Made by a program: the position numbers and the translations under genes. Of a stretch of 64,000 bases of DNA, positions 36,801 to 49,100 are shown piece after piece. Source of the DNA: Larus michahellis (taxonomy: Eukaryota > Chordata > Aves > Charadriiformes > Laridae). The number at the start of each line of letters is the position of its first letter. Position 1 is the stretch's first letter. The stretch is taken from contig NC_133910.1 of NCBI RefSeq assembly GCF_964199755.1, forward strand, positions 4,362,501 to 4,426,500, in the 5' to 3' direction. The notes beneath the pieces were generated by a model that saw nothing but the letters and a program-made list of their open reading frames with translations, did no database searches and was not told where the DNA came from.

Positions 36801-39800
36801 AAGTGGGGATTGAGATATGCCCAAAGGCGATATGAAATAATGAGTCTAAAAGTGGGATTAGTCCTTTGGGCGGGCAATTATTCCTCACAGCGTATTACAC
36901 TTACACGGCAGTGATGATTCTTATTACGAGCGGAGTGACAGCAACGTGCCCATAGCAAAAACAAAACCAACCCAGAGAAAACCAGAGTCCCCGTCCCTGG
37001 GAGCTCATCTTCTGCCTTGCAGAGACAAACTCAGCCAACGGCACCCAAGTGTCTCTGCTCTCCGGGTGTTTTGTAGCCCTGGGCTCCCTCTTTCAGGCAC
37101 ATTAGAGAACCTGATTTCACGGGGCAGTCCCTGGCAACCAGGTCTGTAGCTGCCAAGAACTTGTGACCTTCACGGCCTTTTAAAAAAATGCAGGTTGAAG
37201 AAATCAGGTAGGGGGAGGCTTATTTGCTGCTTTTTAGAGATCCCTTTTCTGGACTAGATGAAGATTTAGGGGAAAGAAGAGAGTTTTAAGACAGCATGGA
37301 AGCGTTAAAGGAAGGTGAGAGAGATGGTATCCCAGATTTGCTGGTGGATCTCACTCTGCCCCATCTATCCAGAGAGGTATGAGATAGAAATGGAGAGGGA
37401 ACCACGGCTGAAACACAGCGTCATGGCAGGGAATCCTGCAGGAGGGCTGGCAGGGGTGAAGTCATGCAGAATGAGGAGGAAACACTTGAGAACTTGAATT
37501 ACACGTTTGTTCAGACCAGCGTAGTTTTGCACCTCAGTGAGGACTAATCCAAGGAGCCTTCACCTCTACCTACATGTCCCAGAACTGCCCGAGAGCAGAA
37601 AACAACCCAAGGATTTACCATTTCTCATTCTGCTCCAATGTCAGATCTGTTTTAACCCTCTAGTTTTTTTGCTGTTCCTGAATTCCCATGATGATGGCAG
37701 CTCGAGTAGGTGTACAAGGGCAGACCTGTACAAGGGCTGCTCTCAAAGCTTGCAGGACTCGCCTCCCCGACACGCTGCTCTTGGTCGACTCTTTGCAAAC
37801 GGTGCCTCCATCTTGAAGGCACGCACCACGTACAGAAATTCTGTGAAAAATAAATGGAATGAATTCATAGTAACAAAAGAAAGAAAACAGGAAGGAGTTT
37901 AGGGGGGAGTTAAGTCAAGGTGACCCACCAGTTTATTTAGATGTAAGGCCACTGAGATGAGTGATGGGCAATGACCCTGCGTTAATCCCAGTTTCCACTC
38001 CCGCAGGGTGCAGGAGGTGTGCAAGGAGGACTGGCTGCCCTCTGGGGCAACGTCCCCCTTCTCTTCCCCTTTACATTGAGGTTTTGCCTTAGCCCAGACC
38101 CTTTTGGCTTAAAATTAGCCCCGCGCTGTGTTATTTGCTTCCTGTGCCCTGAGCATCCCGTGGGCACCGCCTGCCTTTGCTCCGCTTCCTGCGAGGTCCG
38201 CGCCACGATCCGCGTGGAGAGGGCGGGCAGCGGAGGGAGAAGCGTGGAAAGACCCCTTCCTTAACCCTGCCCGTCCCAGCTGTGGTTCGTGTGCTTCAGC
38301 CCCGAGCGCTGCCTCCAGTCCTTGTCAGCCCACATCGCGGACCTGCAGAGGACGCGAGAGGTGAGAGGGGGTGGGCGCCCAGCCCGAGCTGCTGCGGTGA
38401 CGGGCGCAGGGCCACCCCTATGGCCCTGCTTTAGTGGGAGGGAGGTGGACAAGGAGAACCGAGTGTTTGAGCGTCCTCCTGGGCATCCCCTGCTGTGAAC
38501 TGGGAGCTGGACAGATCGGGAGGGGGATAAATAAAATGCATCCGTCGGTGCCCAGTTCAGTAGGAATTCGTTTAGGCCCTGTGGTACACGTGTGTCTGGA
38601 TAATTAACCAGGCAACTTTATTAAAGGAAAGTAATCAAGAGTCAAGGGCAAATTTGAAAGCATGTGCCACAACTTGAAATAGCTGACACCTCGAGCTGTC
38701 CTGAAATAAATGGGATAGCCTGAGGAATAAGAAAACACTGTACTGGGTTAACTGTATAAAAATTTTGTCCTCTTGGCCTTCAGAAAATGCTTTCCCCTGT
38801 GCGAGTGTATGATATACAAACACCACACTCTCCTGCACTGGATTGCCCTGGCTGGTCACGGCCGTGGGATGAGAGGTGAGGGGGTACAGCCCTCTGAAAA
38901 CCTCAAGGCTGCTCATCTCACGGGATGAACCAGCAGACGCGGGTTGGGGGCTGGACAGTAACACACCAATTCACGTATTGTCTGATAGAACTCATAGTTT
39001 TTAAAGGCAAAATTCTCCATGCTAGGCTGTGGCGATCTCGCGGGGAGCTGTCGCTGGCACAAGAGGCAGCTGGTGGCAGCAGGGCTGTGGGATGAAGAGA
39101 CTCTTGGCCAATGCTGTTTTTAACTCTTGGGATGATAATTCCCAGGAGTAAAAAACATGCAGGGGGAAATCATGCCGCTTAAAGGCTGTCCTCGGGAGAC
39201 CGCTGGAGACCTGCCGCCTGCCTTTGGAGACCCGCAAAATCTCTTTCTCTTCCAGTCGGGCTTGCGGCACAGCCTGGACCAGCTCTGTGTGGTTATGGAG
39301 GCGGTGGTTCAGCCCAACCCAGGGACAGAGGAGGAGGCTTCGTGTGAAGAATCTCCTCTTTTATCCAGTGGAGGGAACCTAAATAAAGAGCCTGTGACAT
39401 GCAACGAGCTGCTCCGCCTTGTTCCTGAGGGCCCACCAGAGGTAATGAGAAACATCCCTCCCTGATGGACAGAGGTGCCAAATCACCCTCCCAGGCTCCA
39501 AAACTCATCCCAGCAGCTGCCAGCCATGGAGACACCTCTTTTTTTCACCAGCAGGAGCACCTGGAAGCCTGGAGGTCCGCACACACCTTCTCCAGCTCTG
39601 ACGCTGCTGAGCAGTTAATGCTTACTGAGCAGCGAGTGCTTAATCCTTGAGGAATTCATGGCCTGGGCTTTTCCTTGCTGGTGGCCGGGGTCCCCCTTTG
39701 GAAGACAACCTCTCCCGGGGTCCGTGCAGGGACCCAGCGCCTGTGTCCCGGCTGGGGATGAGGCACGGCCGCGTCCAGCCTTTGTCTCCTCCATGGAGCA

Positions 39801-40446
39801 TGCCTTCAAAGACTTGTGCCACGCTGAGCAGCAAATGTGTCCTCATTCCTGCTCAGCAAGAAGCTTCAAAAAGGATGATTTTGATTTATTTTACACTTTT
39901 CCGCTTGCTGTTACTAGGCGAATTCAGTGCAGGTGACATCCCTGCAGAGTGAAGCTCTCTGGCTGTCTAGAGGCAAAAAAGAAAAGCACCAGGAGGCAGT
40001 GACAGAGCAGACAGGTCCCCAAGCAGCCTGACTCCCTGGCCACCCGCTGGCGAGTGGTCACTTCATGTCACTCCCCCGTGGGGACAGTGTGCCAGCACTG
40101 CTGACCAGAAGGGGATCTGGGACAGTTATATATACCATTGGCTCCCGTCCTGTTCCTTTCAGACAAGGACAGTCCTTGAACGAGGGAGAAAATGGTATTT
40201 TTGATGTATGATCTGCTCTTCCCGCAGGTAGATGCTCTGCTCTGACACCTCTCGTGCTCGTTCCAGGTGATGGCCCAGCAGCTCCTGGTGATCTTCAGCG
40301 GATGCTACGTGCGGCTCCTGGTGACCGGCCGGCTCCCGCGGGCCGTGGCGGGGGGGCACCTGGAGCACAGCAGCGTGCCCTGTCTCTGCCAGTTCATCGA
40401 GACCGCCGCGCTCAACACACGCCGGAGCTGGTTCATGGGCAGGTGA
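30717..40446 (+). CDS. TMEM268: Transmembrane protein 268 (eight coding exons)
   Basis: This gene encodes a 343-residue two-pass membrane protein; the human protein has 342. The coding exons are 30717-30822, 32758-32867, 33447-33554, 35281-35430, 36519-36629, 38280-38360, 39256-39441 and 40267-40446. The first junction is phase 1 and the rest phase 0. Recognisable landmarks are LNGQVL near residue 40, [11 protein letters not shown] near 90, a first membrane span at about 102-122 that includes WTNIYST, a second at 133-152 rich in Val/Ala/Leu, and [10 protein letters not shown] and RLLVTGRLP in the C-terminal cytosolic part. The first exon is placed by its perfect phase, strong start context (AGCATGG), strong donor and the same 35-residue length as in human, although its sequence is poorly conserved. 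Function is poorly known. I recall a reported link to integrin beta 4 in human cells. Gene order next to ATP6V1G1 matches human 9q32. Confidence 0.95.
32496..32551 (+). mobile_element. CR1 LINE 3'-end fragment in TMEM268 intron 1
   Basis: The piece reads GGTTGGACTCAATGATCTTA, then CCTTTCCAATC and a degraded GATTCTGTGAATCTG tail. This is the last 50-60 bases of a CR1 element. It is short and diverged, so probably old. Confidence 0.8.
32758..32867 (+). CDS. TMEM268: TMEM268 coding exon 2
   Basis: The exon follows the acceptor GGGCTCTTGCAG and encodes [16 protein letters not shown] to KSLGVQ (residues 36-72), matching human ELHNGQVLTVLRIDN to TWGIQ. The donor is CAG|GTGAGC. Confidence 0.96.
33447..33554 (+). 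CDS. TMEM268: TMEM268 coding exon 3
   Basis: The acceptor is CTCCCTGAACAG. The 36 codons run from [10 protein letters not shown] to FQIAIAV (residues 73-108) and include [11 protein letters not shown] and the start of the first membrane span. The donor is GTG|GTAAGG. Confidence 0.97.
34188..34697 (-). mobile_element. CR1 LINE 3' fragment in TMEM268 intron 3
   Basis: On the - strand this is the end of the CR1 protein frame ([20 protein letters not shown]) followed by the standard CR1 3' end. The right boundary lies near GGGGTCTCACCAGAGCAGAG. It is inserted antisense to TMEM268 and far from both splice sites. Confidence 0.95.
35281..35430 (+). CDS. TMEM268: TMEM268 coding exon 4
   Basis: The acceptor is GTTTTTATAG. 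The 50 codons ([16 protein letters not shown] to IDRRQRK, residues 109-158) complete the first span and hold the whole second span ([20 protein letters not shown]). A basic cluster (DRRQRK) follows, pointing to a cytosolic C-terminal part. The donor is AAG|GTAAGA. Confidence 0.97.
36519..36629 (+). CDS. TMEM268: TMEM268 coding exon 5
   Basis: The acceptor is CATTCTTTAATAG. The 37 codons ([14 protein letters not shown] to PHNILQ, residues 159-195) match human ANTNTDLRLAAANG. The donor CAA|GTATCC is the weakest of the gene. Confidence 0.95.
38280..38360 (+). CDS. TMEM268: TMEM268 coding exon 6
   Basis: The acceptor is CTGCCCGTCCCAG. The 27 codons ([19 protein letters not shown] to RTRE, residues 196-222) match human LWFVYFDLENCVQFLSDHV. 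The donor is GAG|GTGAGA. Confidence 0.96.
39256..39441 (+). CDS. TMEM268: TMEM268 coding exon 7
   Basis: The acceptor is CTCTTTCTCTTCCAG. The 62 codons (residues 223-284) begin [18 protein letters not shown] and include a conserved SPLLSSG segment and [11 protein letters not shown]. The acidic stretch [11 protein letters not shown] sits in the same place as an acidic segment in human. The donor is GAG|GTAATG. Confidence 0.96.
40267..40446 (+). CDS. TMEM268: TMEM268 coding exon 8 with stop
   Basis: The acceptor is CTCGTGCTCGTTCCAG. The 59 codons (residues 285-343) run from [19 protein letters not shown] to SWFMGR and TGA at 40,444-40,446. The human protein ends at the same point (GTGCCPFLAR), so the stop is trusted even though the last ten residues differ. 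Confidence 0.95.
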   Translation: MMAQQLLVIFSGCYVRLLVTGRLPRAVAGGHLEHSSVPCLCQFIETAALNTRRSWFMGR

Positions 40447-40470
40447 CCGGAGGGGGCTGGGGGACGCTGA

Positions 40471-40476
40471 AATAAA
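40471..40476 (+). terminator. TMEM268: Proximal poly(A) signal of TMEM268
   Basis: AATAAA lies only 24 bases after the stop codon with TGTG-containing sequence downstream. It would give an unusually short 3' UTR. Confidence 0.5.
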
Positions 40477-40840
40477 AAGCTGTCCATCACAACAGTGTGA
40501 AGAAGCTGTGGGGCAGAGGAGAGGGCTGTAATCGCTCATCCTGGACTTATCCGGATGACCGAGTGGAAATATGACTCTAATCAAACACGGAAGACACTCA
40601 CCAGAAAGCTGCTTACCTTTGAGACCTTCTGCCTGCCCACCTTGGTGTGAAGGAGCTGCTCTGGGGGTCAGAAACGATCCAGGGACAGCCTGGAGATCCC
40701 TTGGGAAATTTCCCACTGCTCTTCCCTGGGGGCCTCAGAGACCCATGCAGAAAAACCTGCAGGTGCCAGCCCCATGCCTTCAAAATGAAGTCCGCAAGGG
40801 TTTTTTTGGTACAAGGAAGACAGGGAAAATCTGTGCATAG

Positions 40841-41065
40841 CAGTGTTGCAAAAGTGATGTTTGCTCTGGATTATGTTTGTGTCACGTAGCTGTCAGCGAC
40901 AGTGAGCTCTGTCCTGTGGCAGACACGGACAATGTCTCAGCCGATGACTTGGCAAACTTTCCGTTTAAGGAGCAGCTCGGGATGGTGTTCAGTACCTGCT
41001 GCTTCTGCTGCCTGCCCGGGGAGGAGGGTGATGGACGCCTTGATGATCCATGGGATGAGGCCTGA
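40841..41065 (+). other. Open frame in the TMEM268 3' region
   Basis: A 74-codon frame without an ATG start runs to TGA at 41,063-41,065. It reads like protein in its second half, with ADDLANFPFKEQLG, a Cys cluster (TCCFCCLPGE) and an acidic end. An acceptor-like CACGTAG lies at 40,883-40,889, but no donor in exon 8 joins it in the right phase. It most likely lies in the long 3' UTR and is not translated. Confidence 0.3.
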
Positions 41066-41473
41066 AAGAAGGCACTGGGCACTGTGTAGGGCATCCCGGG
41101 GCACGGCTCTTTTTAGACTTCCCTTTCTCTTCCGTTTTGGGACAGGCTCATTTCCTTTGGTTTTCCTTTCCTCATTCCCCCCACATCATCTTTGCACACA
41201 ACATGTAAGAGGAGCCAGTGGTGAGCAGGAGCCCTCCACGTTTGCTTGGAGTCCATAAGGGAGTGGAAATGAGGAGCTGAGAGCCTACAAGAGGTTGTGT
41301 GCTCAGGTAGTGCCCGTGAACGGAGAACTGCTGAATGGTCCAGGAGCCGCTGGTGGCTTCCTCTGTCCCCAGAGCCAGGCATTTCTGTGAAATTCGGGTG
41401 ACTGCATGCACTGACGTTTAACTGACCCCATGGTTTGGTGGTGATAGCTGTCCTAGGAAGTGGCAATGGTGAG

Positions 41474-41479
41474 AATAAA
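41474..41479 (+). terminator. TMEM268: Distal poly(A) signal of TMEM268
   Basis: AATAAA is followed by a strongly GT-rich stretch (TTTGTGTTTTCC and TGCTGTGTCTGAGTGTG), the expected layout of a functional site. It would give a 3' UTR of about 1 kb. Confidence 0.65.
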
Positions 41480-41519
41480 GAGTCCTAAGGTTTGTGTTTT
41501 CCAGCTTTGCTGTGTCTGA

Positions 41520-44500
41520 GTGTGCGTGGGAGATTCGGGTCCCTTCTGCACCTCCTGGCCTGTCCCCACCAGCTCCTGCAGAGCCCCACAGCCTTGTGTG
41601 TCTGCACCCTGCACAAAGGCTTTTAAAACCAAGATCCCTAGTAACGCTCATCCCTCAATTGCGTATGTCCCTTCGTGCCACCAAGCATCCCCCCCCTCAC
41701 GGGATATTGTACCAGAAAAGTCTTTGGTACCAAAGGCCAAGCCATGGCTCATGTTGGCAGCAAGAGGCTGAACCCTGGAGACGCAGGAGCTTACGGCCAG
41801 CTCTCCCCGGGGGGCAGGATGGCTCTGCCCCCTCCCCTCGTCTTTCTGTCACGAGCAATGGTGAGACAAGATTCATCTCTCCCTACGCCAGCAGCAAGGC
41901 AAGCATCGGCAGCGAGCCCCGCTGCTGCCAACGTACGATCCCAAACACCGTAACGACAGCAAACCCCGTCCAGGAGGAAAAGCCACCACGCTCCCAGCCA
42001 GCCTCTTTTCATCCGTCTTTATTTCTGGTTCAGCTTGGGCCATCACAGGACGGGGTCGGGCAGATTCCTCCCCGCGCCTGCGGAGTTTGCGAGTCTGCCG
42101 TCATTGCTCTGTGACGGTGGGGGTTTGCTGGGGGAGGGGGTGGATCCGAGTGCGGTCCCTGCAGCCCTCTGCTCTGCGGGCGCCGCCGTCACACCGTACT
42201 GGCTGCTCGGTAGGGACGGCTTCACCGGCTTACTGGGCACGGGGAGGGGGGTTGTACAAAACATCCCGGGCTTCCCGCAGACCTGAGCTCTAAGACTCCT
42301 CACTCCAGCTCAGGAGCTGCTTTTACCTTCCTGGAAATTGTCTGAATATATACCAATGTCATTGGGAGCGCAATTTGGTTTCACAGCACAAAAATCTGGT
42401 TTGCTGCTAGGATGCAATGGCTCGTGCTCTTCCCCTGCTGCACCATGGCCCAAAAGTGCCAGGAGCCTCTGATACACGTTGACCATGTTTTTTTCTGCCA
42501 CTTAGAAAATTCTGGTAATGAGGGACTGATCGGGACATTTTCTATTGTCGTGCTTCTGTGTTGAGAGCAGGTACAGGAGGGATTTGCTGGTATTTTCCAA
42601 TCCCTGGGCTGTAGGACTCCAAGCAAATGGATTCTCACCTGGGGAAACCGGTGGGAAGAAAGCTCATGGCCTTCAGGGAAGGACCACGAGGGCTTTTACC
42701 CTCAGGACCTGCAGGGCTGCTCTTGGATGGGGCCGCTGTTCCTGGTAAGCGAAGCGCTTGCTTGGGGGGTTGCTGATACCTCTGCCTTTACATCTGCAAA
42801 CGCACAAGCATCAGAGAAAAGAGGGGGATTCAGGATTAGCCAAGGGGAGAGATTATTCCTGAAGGGACAAGGTTGGGGTGTGAACTGGCAAAGTGCTTGG
42901 AAAACCTCCTGCTGGGAACCGTGAGCAACGTTAGGTAACTGCGAGGGAGTCGGGCCAGATTTACGACACAGAGGTCTCCAGGAGAGCCCACCTGGCTGCA
43001 AGGAGGGGATAAAGCTCCCCAGTTTCCAAACTGTGACCTGGGCACCACTGGTGCTTCCAGATCCTCCATGTTTCCCAATGGATCTGTGCTCTGCTGAGCT
43101 GGATGCTCCTCACGCCCTGGGCCAGCTTTCCCCGGGGTGCTGCAGAGCTCGTAGCTATGGGCTGCCCCACGACAGAGAGAGGTGCGGCCCCCACTGCCCT
43201 TCCTGCTGGTGAAGACCCCCGCATCCACAGTGGCCGAGGGGCCGGTGTGCCCGACCTGGCAGAAAGGCACGGGGCCAGACCCTCTGCTAGTGCCAGCTGG
43301 GGCAGCTCCCCCGATGGCGACCAACACCCAGCAATTAACTGCAGCCAAGGGGCTAAACGTGGTTGCTCACAGGAGGCGGCTGATTCCTCTGGCTGATACA
43401 CCCCCCCGCCTGCCCTGCGCTTCCCATCCGGGGCCTCCGCAAAGTCCTGGCTCCCATTGCAGGCCAGATGACTAATGCTCTGCTTTTCCTTCATATGCAC
43501 TTAATTAAGGCATCAGTGAAGGGAGACATCCTTTTTCCCCCCACCTCCTCCCCCCCCCATTAGGGATCCATCTGTTTTGGGTTTGTTTTTTTTTTTAGGG
43601 GAAAGGTGATATTCTGGAGATTTTATAGGACCCCTGGAGGCATGCAGTTCCCTTTGCCCCCGTCGCACACGGGAGCAGCAGAAAGGGGATGGCTCAGCCC
43701 TGTGTCTTCCCCACGAGTCTCCTGAGACTGCCTTAATCTCCTGGCAGAGGTAGGAGACCATGGGGCACCACCTGACCGTGGCGGCAGCTGCCCAGGAATG
43801 TGCCCCTGCCTGGGAGGAGCACGGGGCATGTTTGCACAAGAGCAACCACGAGCGACTCAGCCCAACCAGTGAAACTGGTATTGGTGGGGCAGATCTTTCC
43901 CATGCTGAGGTTCCTCTGTTTGCTCTTCAGAAATGATTTCGCTTTGACACCCCGCTTTAATGCCTCAGCAGCGCGGCCAGGGGATGCGGGAGCAGCTCCT
44001 TGCCGGGAGCAGCCCCCAGGGCTGGGACAAGGACCAGGAGCCAGGAAGGTCCTCACCATTCCCACCCTGCTGAACGGGAGGTGGCCGGGAGGAGCAGCTC
44101 CTCTTGGGGACGTCGCATGAGTGATCCGCAAAATCATAGCGATTTGTGTATTTTTAATGGGGCAGGAAGGCGGGGCTGGAGAAGATTGGCAGCAAGGACA
44201 GAAAAATCTCTCACTGCCAGCTGCGTGATGCCTTTTGGTATTTAGCAGGGGGCCTGAAATAACAAAGATTGCCCCAGGGGGATGCAGCCCTGGGGAAGCA
44301 GGGCTTCAGCAGGTTATATCCCCTCGCCCCTCCGATTACCCCCAGAGAGACTCCGTCCTCCCTCCCAAAGGCTGCTATTTGCTCATCGCCTCTGTCAGAG
44401 GCTGGGATGCAGCCATGGCATTTAAAGGCAAAACCCAGCAAAGGAAGATAAATCAGCAAAGAAAACAAACTTTTGCAACTTCTACCTGTTACGGTTCTTC

Positions 44501-45694
44501 CTCAGGCAAAGCGCCCGGCTCTGAGGAAGACTATGGTCGCTGGAGCACAGGCAGGGAGGGACGGGGACCCAGCACATCCCCCCTGCAGGCGGCTGGCTTG
44601 AGGCAGTGGGCAGCAAGAGGAGGTGCCCCCCCAGCAGCCCGCGAGCCCTGGCCCCTCCGTCCCCAGCACAGCCGGGGCTGAGGCGCGTGGATGTCCCCGT
44701 CCCCAGCGAGCTGCAGACTTACTTTGGTGGTGGCTGCGGGGGGCTGCCTGCGCCGGGCAGGGTGGTGGCTCCTGGAGCTCTCGGCCACACAGGGTCCCCA
44801 TCTTCCTGGCCACATAGCGGCAGGCTGGTGAGAAAGGGGAGACCCGTCTGCTTCGCTGCAGTAATGTAAAACACCGGCTACCCTGAAAAACCCTCCCCAG
44901 AGCCCCGAGCTCGACCTCCTTGTGAGCTGGGGATCCTGGCAGAGGAGGACCTGCTGGGGGTCGTGCTGGACCCGTGGTGGATCATGGCCAAAAGTAACAG
45001 AGGAACTGGAGAGGATTGGATTTAATGGGCTAAAAGAGAGTTACGATGTCTGGCATCCTGGCTGTGTTTCAAACCACTCGGGCACCAGCCTTTCTCCCCG
45101 CCGCCAGCCAAGGCCATAAAATATGCAGGATATTTACCATGCAGAAATCCATCTAAGCTCTCTTGCCTCAAACAAGAGGTTCCCTTACCGTTGATAATTA
45201 CTCAAACCATTTTCTCCCGGGCTCAGCAAAGCTGTCCTTTCCAGCCAGCCTGTCTCTTCCCCTCTCTCCTCTCGCAGTCGGTTCTGCTCTTGGTTTTATT
45301 TCTTTACAGCCTGGCTTCCTCCTTCCGCCCATCCCGCGGGGATGTTGCTCCAGTAACACCCGGTCATGCGCGGGGAGGCAGGCTCAGCCTGGCACTGCCT
45401 CTGGGCAGGGCTGTGCCGTGCCGGACTGGGATCCCCGCACCTCCCGGGATGGAGAAACCACGCTGAGCATCGGCTGTGGGCAGCGGCACCGAGGTTTGAG
45501 CCAGCCATGCCACAAAGGGGGCTTGGCCTTGGCTGGAGGAGCTGTTGTTGGCACTTTGTGGCTGATGGAGGACCTGGGTTTGAGATGTGGGGAGGTCAAC
45601 CTTGTGCTGCGATCTCTAAGCTGAGCTGGAGAGGATGGCTGCAGCGTGCCCTTTGCTTGTGTGGAGCAGGGGTGAAGAAAGGGAATGTAAGAAC
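41520..45694. other. GC-rich intergenic region, no gene recognised
   Basis: Several long open frames occur here (for example 41,494-42,114 + and 42,961-43,500 -). They overlap each other on both strands, are rich in Pro, Gly, Ser and Arg, and have no recognisable domain, as expected by chance in GC-rich DNA. There is a C-rich and T-rich patch near 43,530-43,600. Confidence 0.55.
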
Positions 45695-46168
45695 GACACG
45701 GAGCTGTCGGAGCGGGGCCAGAGGAGGCCCCGGAGATGCTGGGAGGGCTGGAGCCCCTCTGCTGTGAGGACAGGCTGAGAGAGCTGGGCGGGTTCAGCCT
45801 GGAGAAGAGAAGGCTCCGGGGAGACCTTGGAGCCCCTTCCAGTCCCTAAAGGGGCTCCAGGAAAGCTGGGGAGGGACTCTGGATCAGGGAGGGGAGCCAT
45901 AGGATGAGGGGGAACGGTTTTAAACTGAAAGAGGGGAGATTTAGATTGGATATGAGGAAGAAATTGTTCACCCTGAGGGTGGTGAGCCCCTGGCCCAGGT
46001 TGCCCAGAGAAGCTGTGGCTGCCCCATCCCTGGAGGGGTTCAAGGCCAGGTTGGACGTGGCTTGGAGCAACCTGGGCTGGTGGGAGGTGTCCCTGCCCAG
46101 GGCAGAGGGGTGGGAGTAGAGGATCCTTAAGGTCCCTTCCAACCCAAACCGTTCCATGATTCTATGAC
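45695..46168 (+). mobile_element. CR1 LINE 3' fragment
   Basis: The fragment encodes the CR1 C-terminal tail (KEGRFRLDMRKKLFTLRVV and WPRLPREAVAAPSLEGF) and then CCTTCCAACCCAAACC and GATTCTATGACTT. It closely resembles the copy at 15,752-16,312, in the opposite orientation. Confidence 0.95.
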
Positions 46169-49100
46169 TTCCTCTTCTTTCCTGTCAGTGTCTGAACACA
46201 GCAGGGACAAGAATGTCCTTCCCTCCCCCAGCCAGACCTTCAAACCCTCTTATACCATGCCCTGTTGTACGCAGGGGAAGGTAAGGGTGACTTCCCTAGC
46301 AGACAAGACATAGGCAGTAGCATTAGCCTTGGTTCCTCCAGGGTCCTGCCCCCATACCGCCTCCAGAGCACTGCTTGAGTTTCGTCCTCAGGGTCACAGC
46401 AGCCAGTTACCAAAGAAACGCAGGTTTTGTGAATCCTTTGCAAAACCTTGCTGCTGTTTATGCTTAGTATGCCCTCCTTAATCTCGAGGTCAGGTGAATT
46501 CTGAAAGCTTCTCCTTTGCCCTTTGCCCAGAGTGATGTGCTTCCTATCTCCAAACCACTCACTCACTGATTCAGGCAGGTTGGACTTTGGTTTTGATGGC
46601 CGTGCCTTGGGATTAGATGGGGTTGGCCAGAGACGGGGTTGACGGAGTGCAGGTATCGCGTCTCACGGCACTGCGAGTCAGCAGCCTGGGCTGCTGCAGA
46701 AGAAAGTGCGAGATCTATGTGTGAGATGATAGAGAGGAGCTAACGTCACTCCACCGCCCCCTCGGTCTTGTTCTGGTGTTCCACGTCAGGAGATTCCAGT
46801 AAGGGGCTGAAAACTGTAAAATGCAGCGTAGAAATTTTTAGTCCAGCTGGTGTCCTGTGGTGTTAGTGAAAGGCAACAGCTTGAACTGACATGAAGAATG
46901 ATCTCTGCTCTAAACCACAGAGAACTCCCCATCACATCATCAGATGTCACCGCAGCCTGCATAAGCACGTGATGCAAGATCTGTACATGTTCAAAAAAAA
47001 AAAAAAAAATTTCAAGAAAAAACGCCCAAACCCTGAGCATTCCTCTCTAGATCTCTGCCCCTAGGCCTCCCGACCTCCAGTCCTCTCTGGAGGATCCATC
47101 TTTCCATTTCACAGAAGAACTTACCAGGACAAGGGGAGTTTGCCCCACAGCCTTGGGCTTTTTTCACAAACAGTGAAGGCGGTTGAAGGAGCTCTCTGCT
47201 CTTTTGGGGCTTTGCTTTCAATCCTTTGGTTCCACCTGACTCCACACCCGACGTTGTTTCAGGTGGGTGGAATCCTGTGCCAAATGCGCCCCGTAGAGCT
47301 GCCGCCTCGGGTTTGCAGACGCAACCCTCTAGATGGTGCTAAGCTAAAGAGAAAAGGCGAGAGGCCTTGGAGGAAAGGTTGTCCTGCAGTGTGCTGCCTC
47401 CGCACATCTGGCGCTGCCTGAGGTCTCCTGGGCTAGGAGGACATCTCAGCTCTCCGCTTGCTCCCAGCGAAGCGCCCATGCGTTTGTACAGCACATCTCC
47501 TTTGGCGCTCATCCTGTCTGTTTGCAGCAAATACGTCTCAGGCCCTTCTTCCACTTCGTATTTTCCTTGCTGATGTGTGAGACTCCACAAACACATCACG
47601 ATTTTAACCAGTGCATCTGCTCCTACCCATGCGCTAAATCAGACCAGTTGATTTTTAATGGCAAAAATCCATCTTAGTTATTTTTTCCACTTCAACCAGC
47701 TTCACTGAGAGCACGACTAAGACTACATCAGCAGAGCCCTCTTCTATCTCATGCATCATTAGCCAGAATCTTCACCAAATTCAAGCATAGATAATGTACA
47801 GTTTATTGATGTGGGCAATCCAGAGCGAATTCAGCCTGGCTGCCAGAGAACAGCAAGGATCATTGAGGATTAGCTCTGAAGGGGAAGTCTTTTAGATCAA
47901 CAGATTTTACTTTGGAGTCACAGATGGGCAGTAGATAAGCTATTGCAAGAGAGCTATTGTTAGAAGAGTCTTTTAAAAAAGAACAGCCACATTCAGGTCT
48001 GTTTTTCTTGCTGCTAAGTATAAATAGGGGGAGAACAACTCTATTAACCTCAATAGGGCTGCATGGATGTGATGTTGCCGGGAGAGGAGAACTCAGCTCC
48101 TCTCCCCGTGCCCTGTTCTGCAGAGGGAAAAGGCGTTCGTACGCGCTCATGGTGGGGAGGCACAACCTGCTGGTTTCGGTGGGGCTGCAGAAGTCAGGTC
48201 TCTGGCACCATCAGGCTCAGCTTGGCTGGAGACACGGAGTGTTCAGCTCCCACCCAGGCGTGTGACCCAGAGAGCAGTCCCAGGCGTGAGTTTTGGTGTT
48301 GGTCCCGTTCCTGTGCAATTAGCTCTGGCACCTCAGCCACGCTGAGAGGCTGCTACAGGTTTTAATTACTCCCCAATCTCGATTTGTTGGCCTGAGCTTT
48401 GAGTGCAGTTTCTACCAATACAGTGGAGAAAGACCGCTTTTGCCAAGTTTTCATTCCAAGAATGGCTCAGTTCCATTCATGATGAGCCCATAAACTGGAT
48501 TAAGAGCTCAGGGACAGATTTTCTAGTATTTGAAACCCATAATCTGGGCTGGGCTTGCAGAAAAGCTCAGTCCCCTTGTAAGCAGCAAATGATGGTCATA
48601 AGTGCTCAGCACTTTGCGGTTTCTATCAGGCTACTCGAGGCCAAGTTTTCTGTAAAGCGCAGCACCCAGCGCGCCAGGATCTTGGAAAAAGCAGGACAGA
48701 CATCCGAGAACTGATGTGAGACCTGAGTTTTTCTGGAGATGAGATGACTCAGCCTCTTGATTCTCCTTCTCAAAAAGAGCAAGAACTTTTGAAAAAAATT
48801 AGTCCTCAAATGAATCCATGGGCTGTAGGTAACCTGTCATCCATTAAAATCTCTGATACTGCCCATGACCAGAGAAAATTAACTTGTGAAGTTAATGAGG
48901 GACCTCATCTCCAGCCATCAGCCTGACCCCCTTTCAGACCACCTCTGCTGTAGCCACCTCCATGACCTGTGTGTTCTTCACATAGACCTGAAGGTACCTT
49001 TAACGTGAATGAAACAAGAGCTGTTACAAGAAGCGCTGTAGCCACAGCTAAATGCCCGCTATTTTCCCAATTTTATTGGCGGATTTTACCCTCAGCATTG

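Noticed and set aside
40159-40716. 185-codon frame on the - strand
   Set aside because: Antisense shadow of TMEM268 coding exon 8.
41494-42114. 206-codon open frame on the + strand after the distal TMEM268 poly(A) signal
   Set aside because: Composition is that of GC-rich chance frames (Pro, Ser, Arg), with overlapping long frames on the other strand and no domain.
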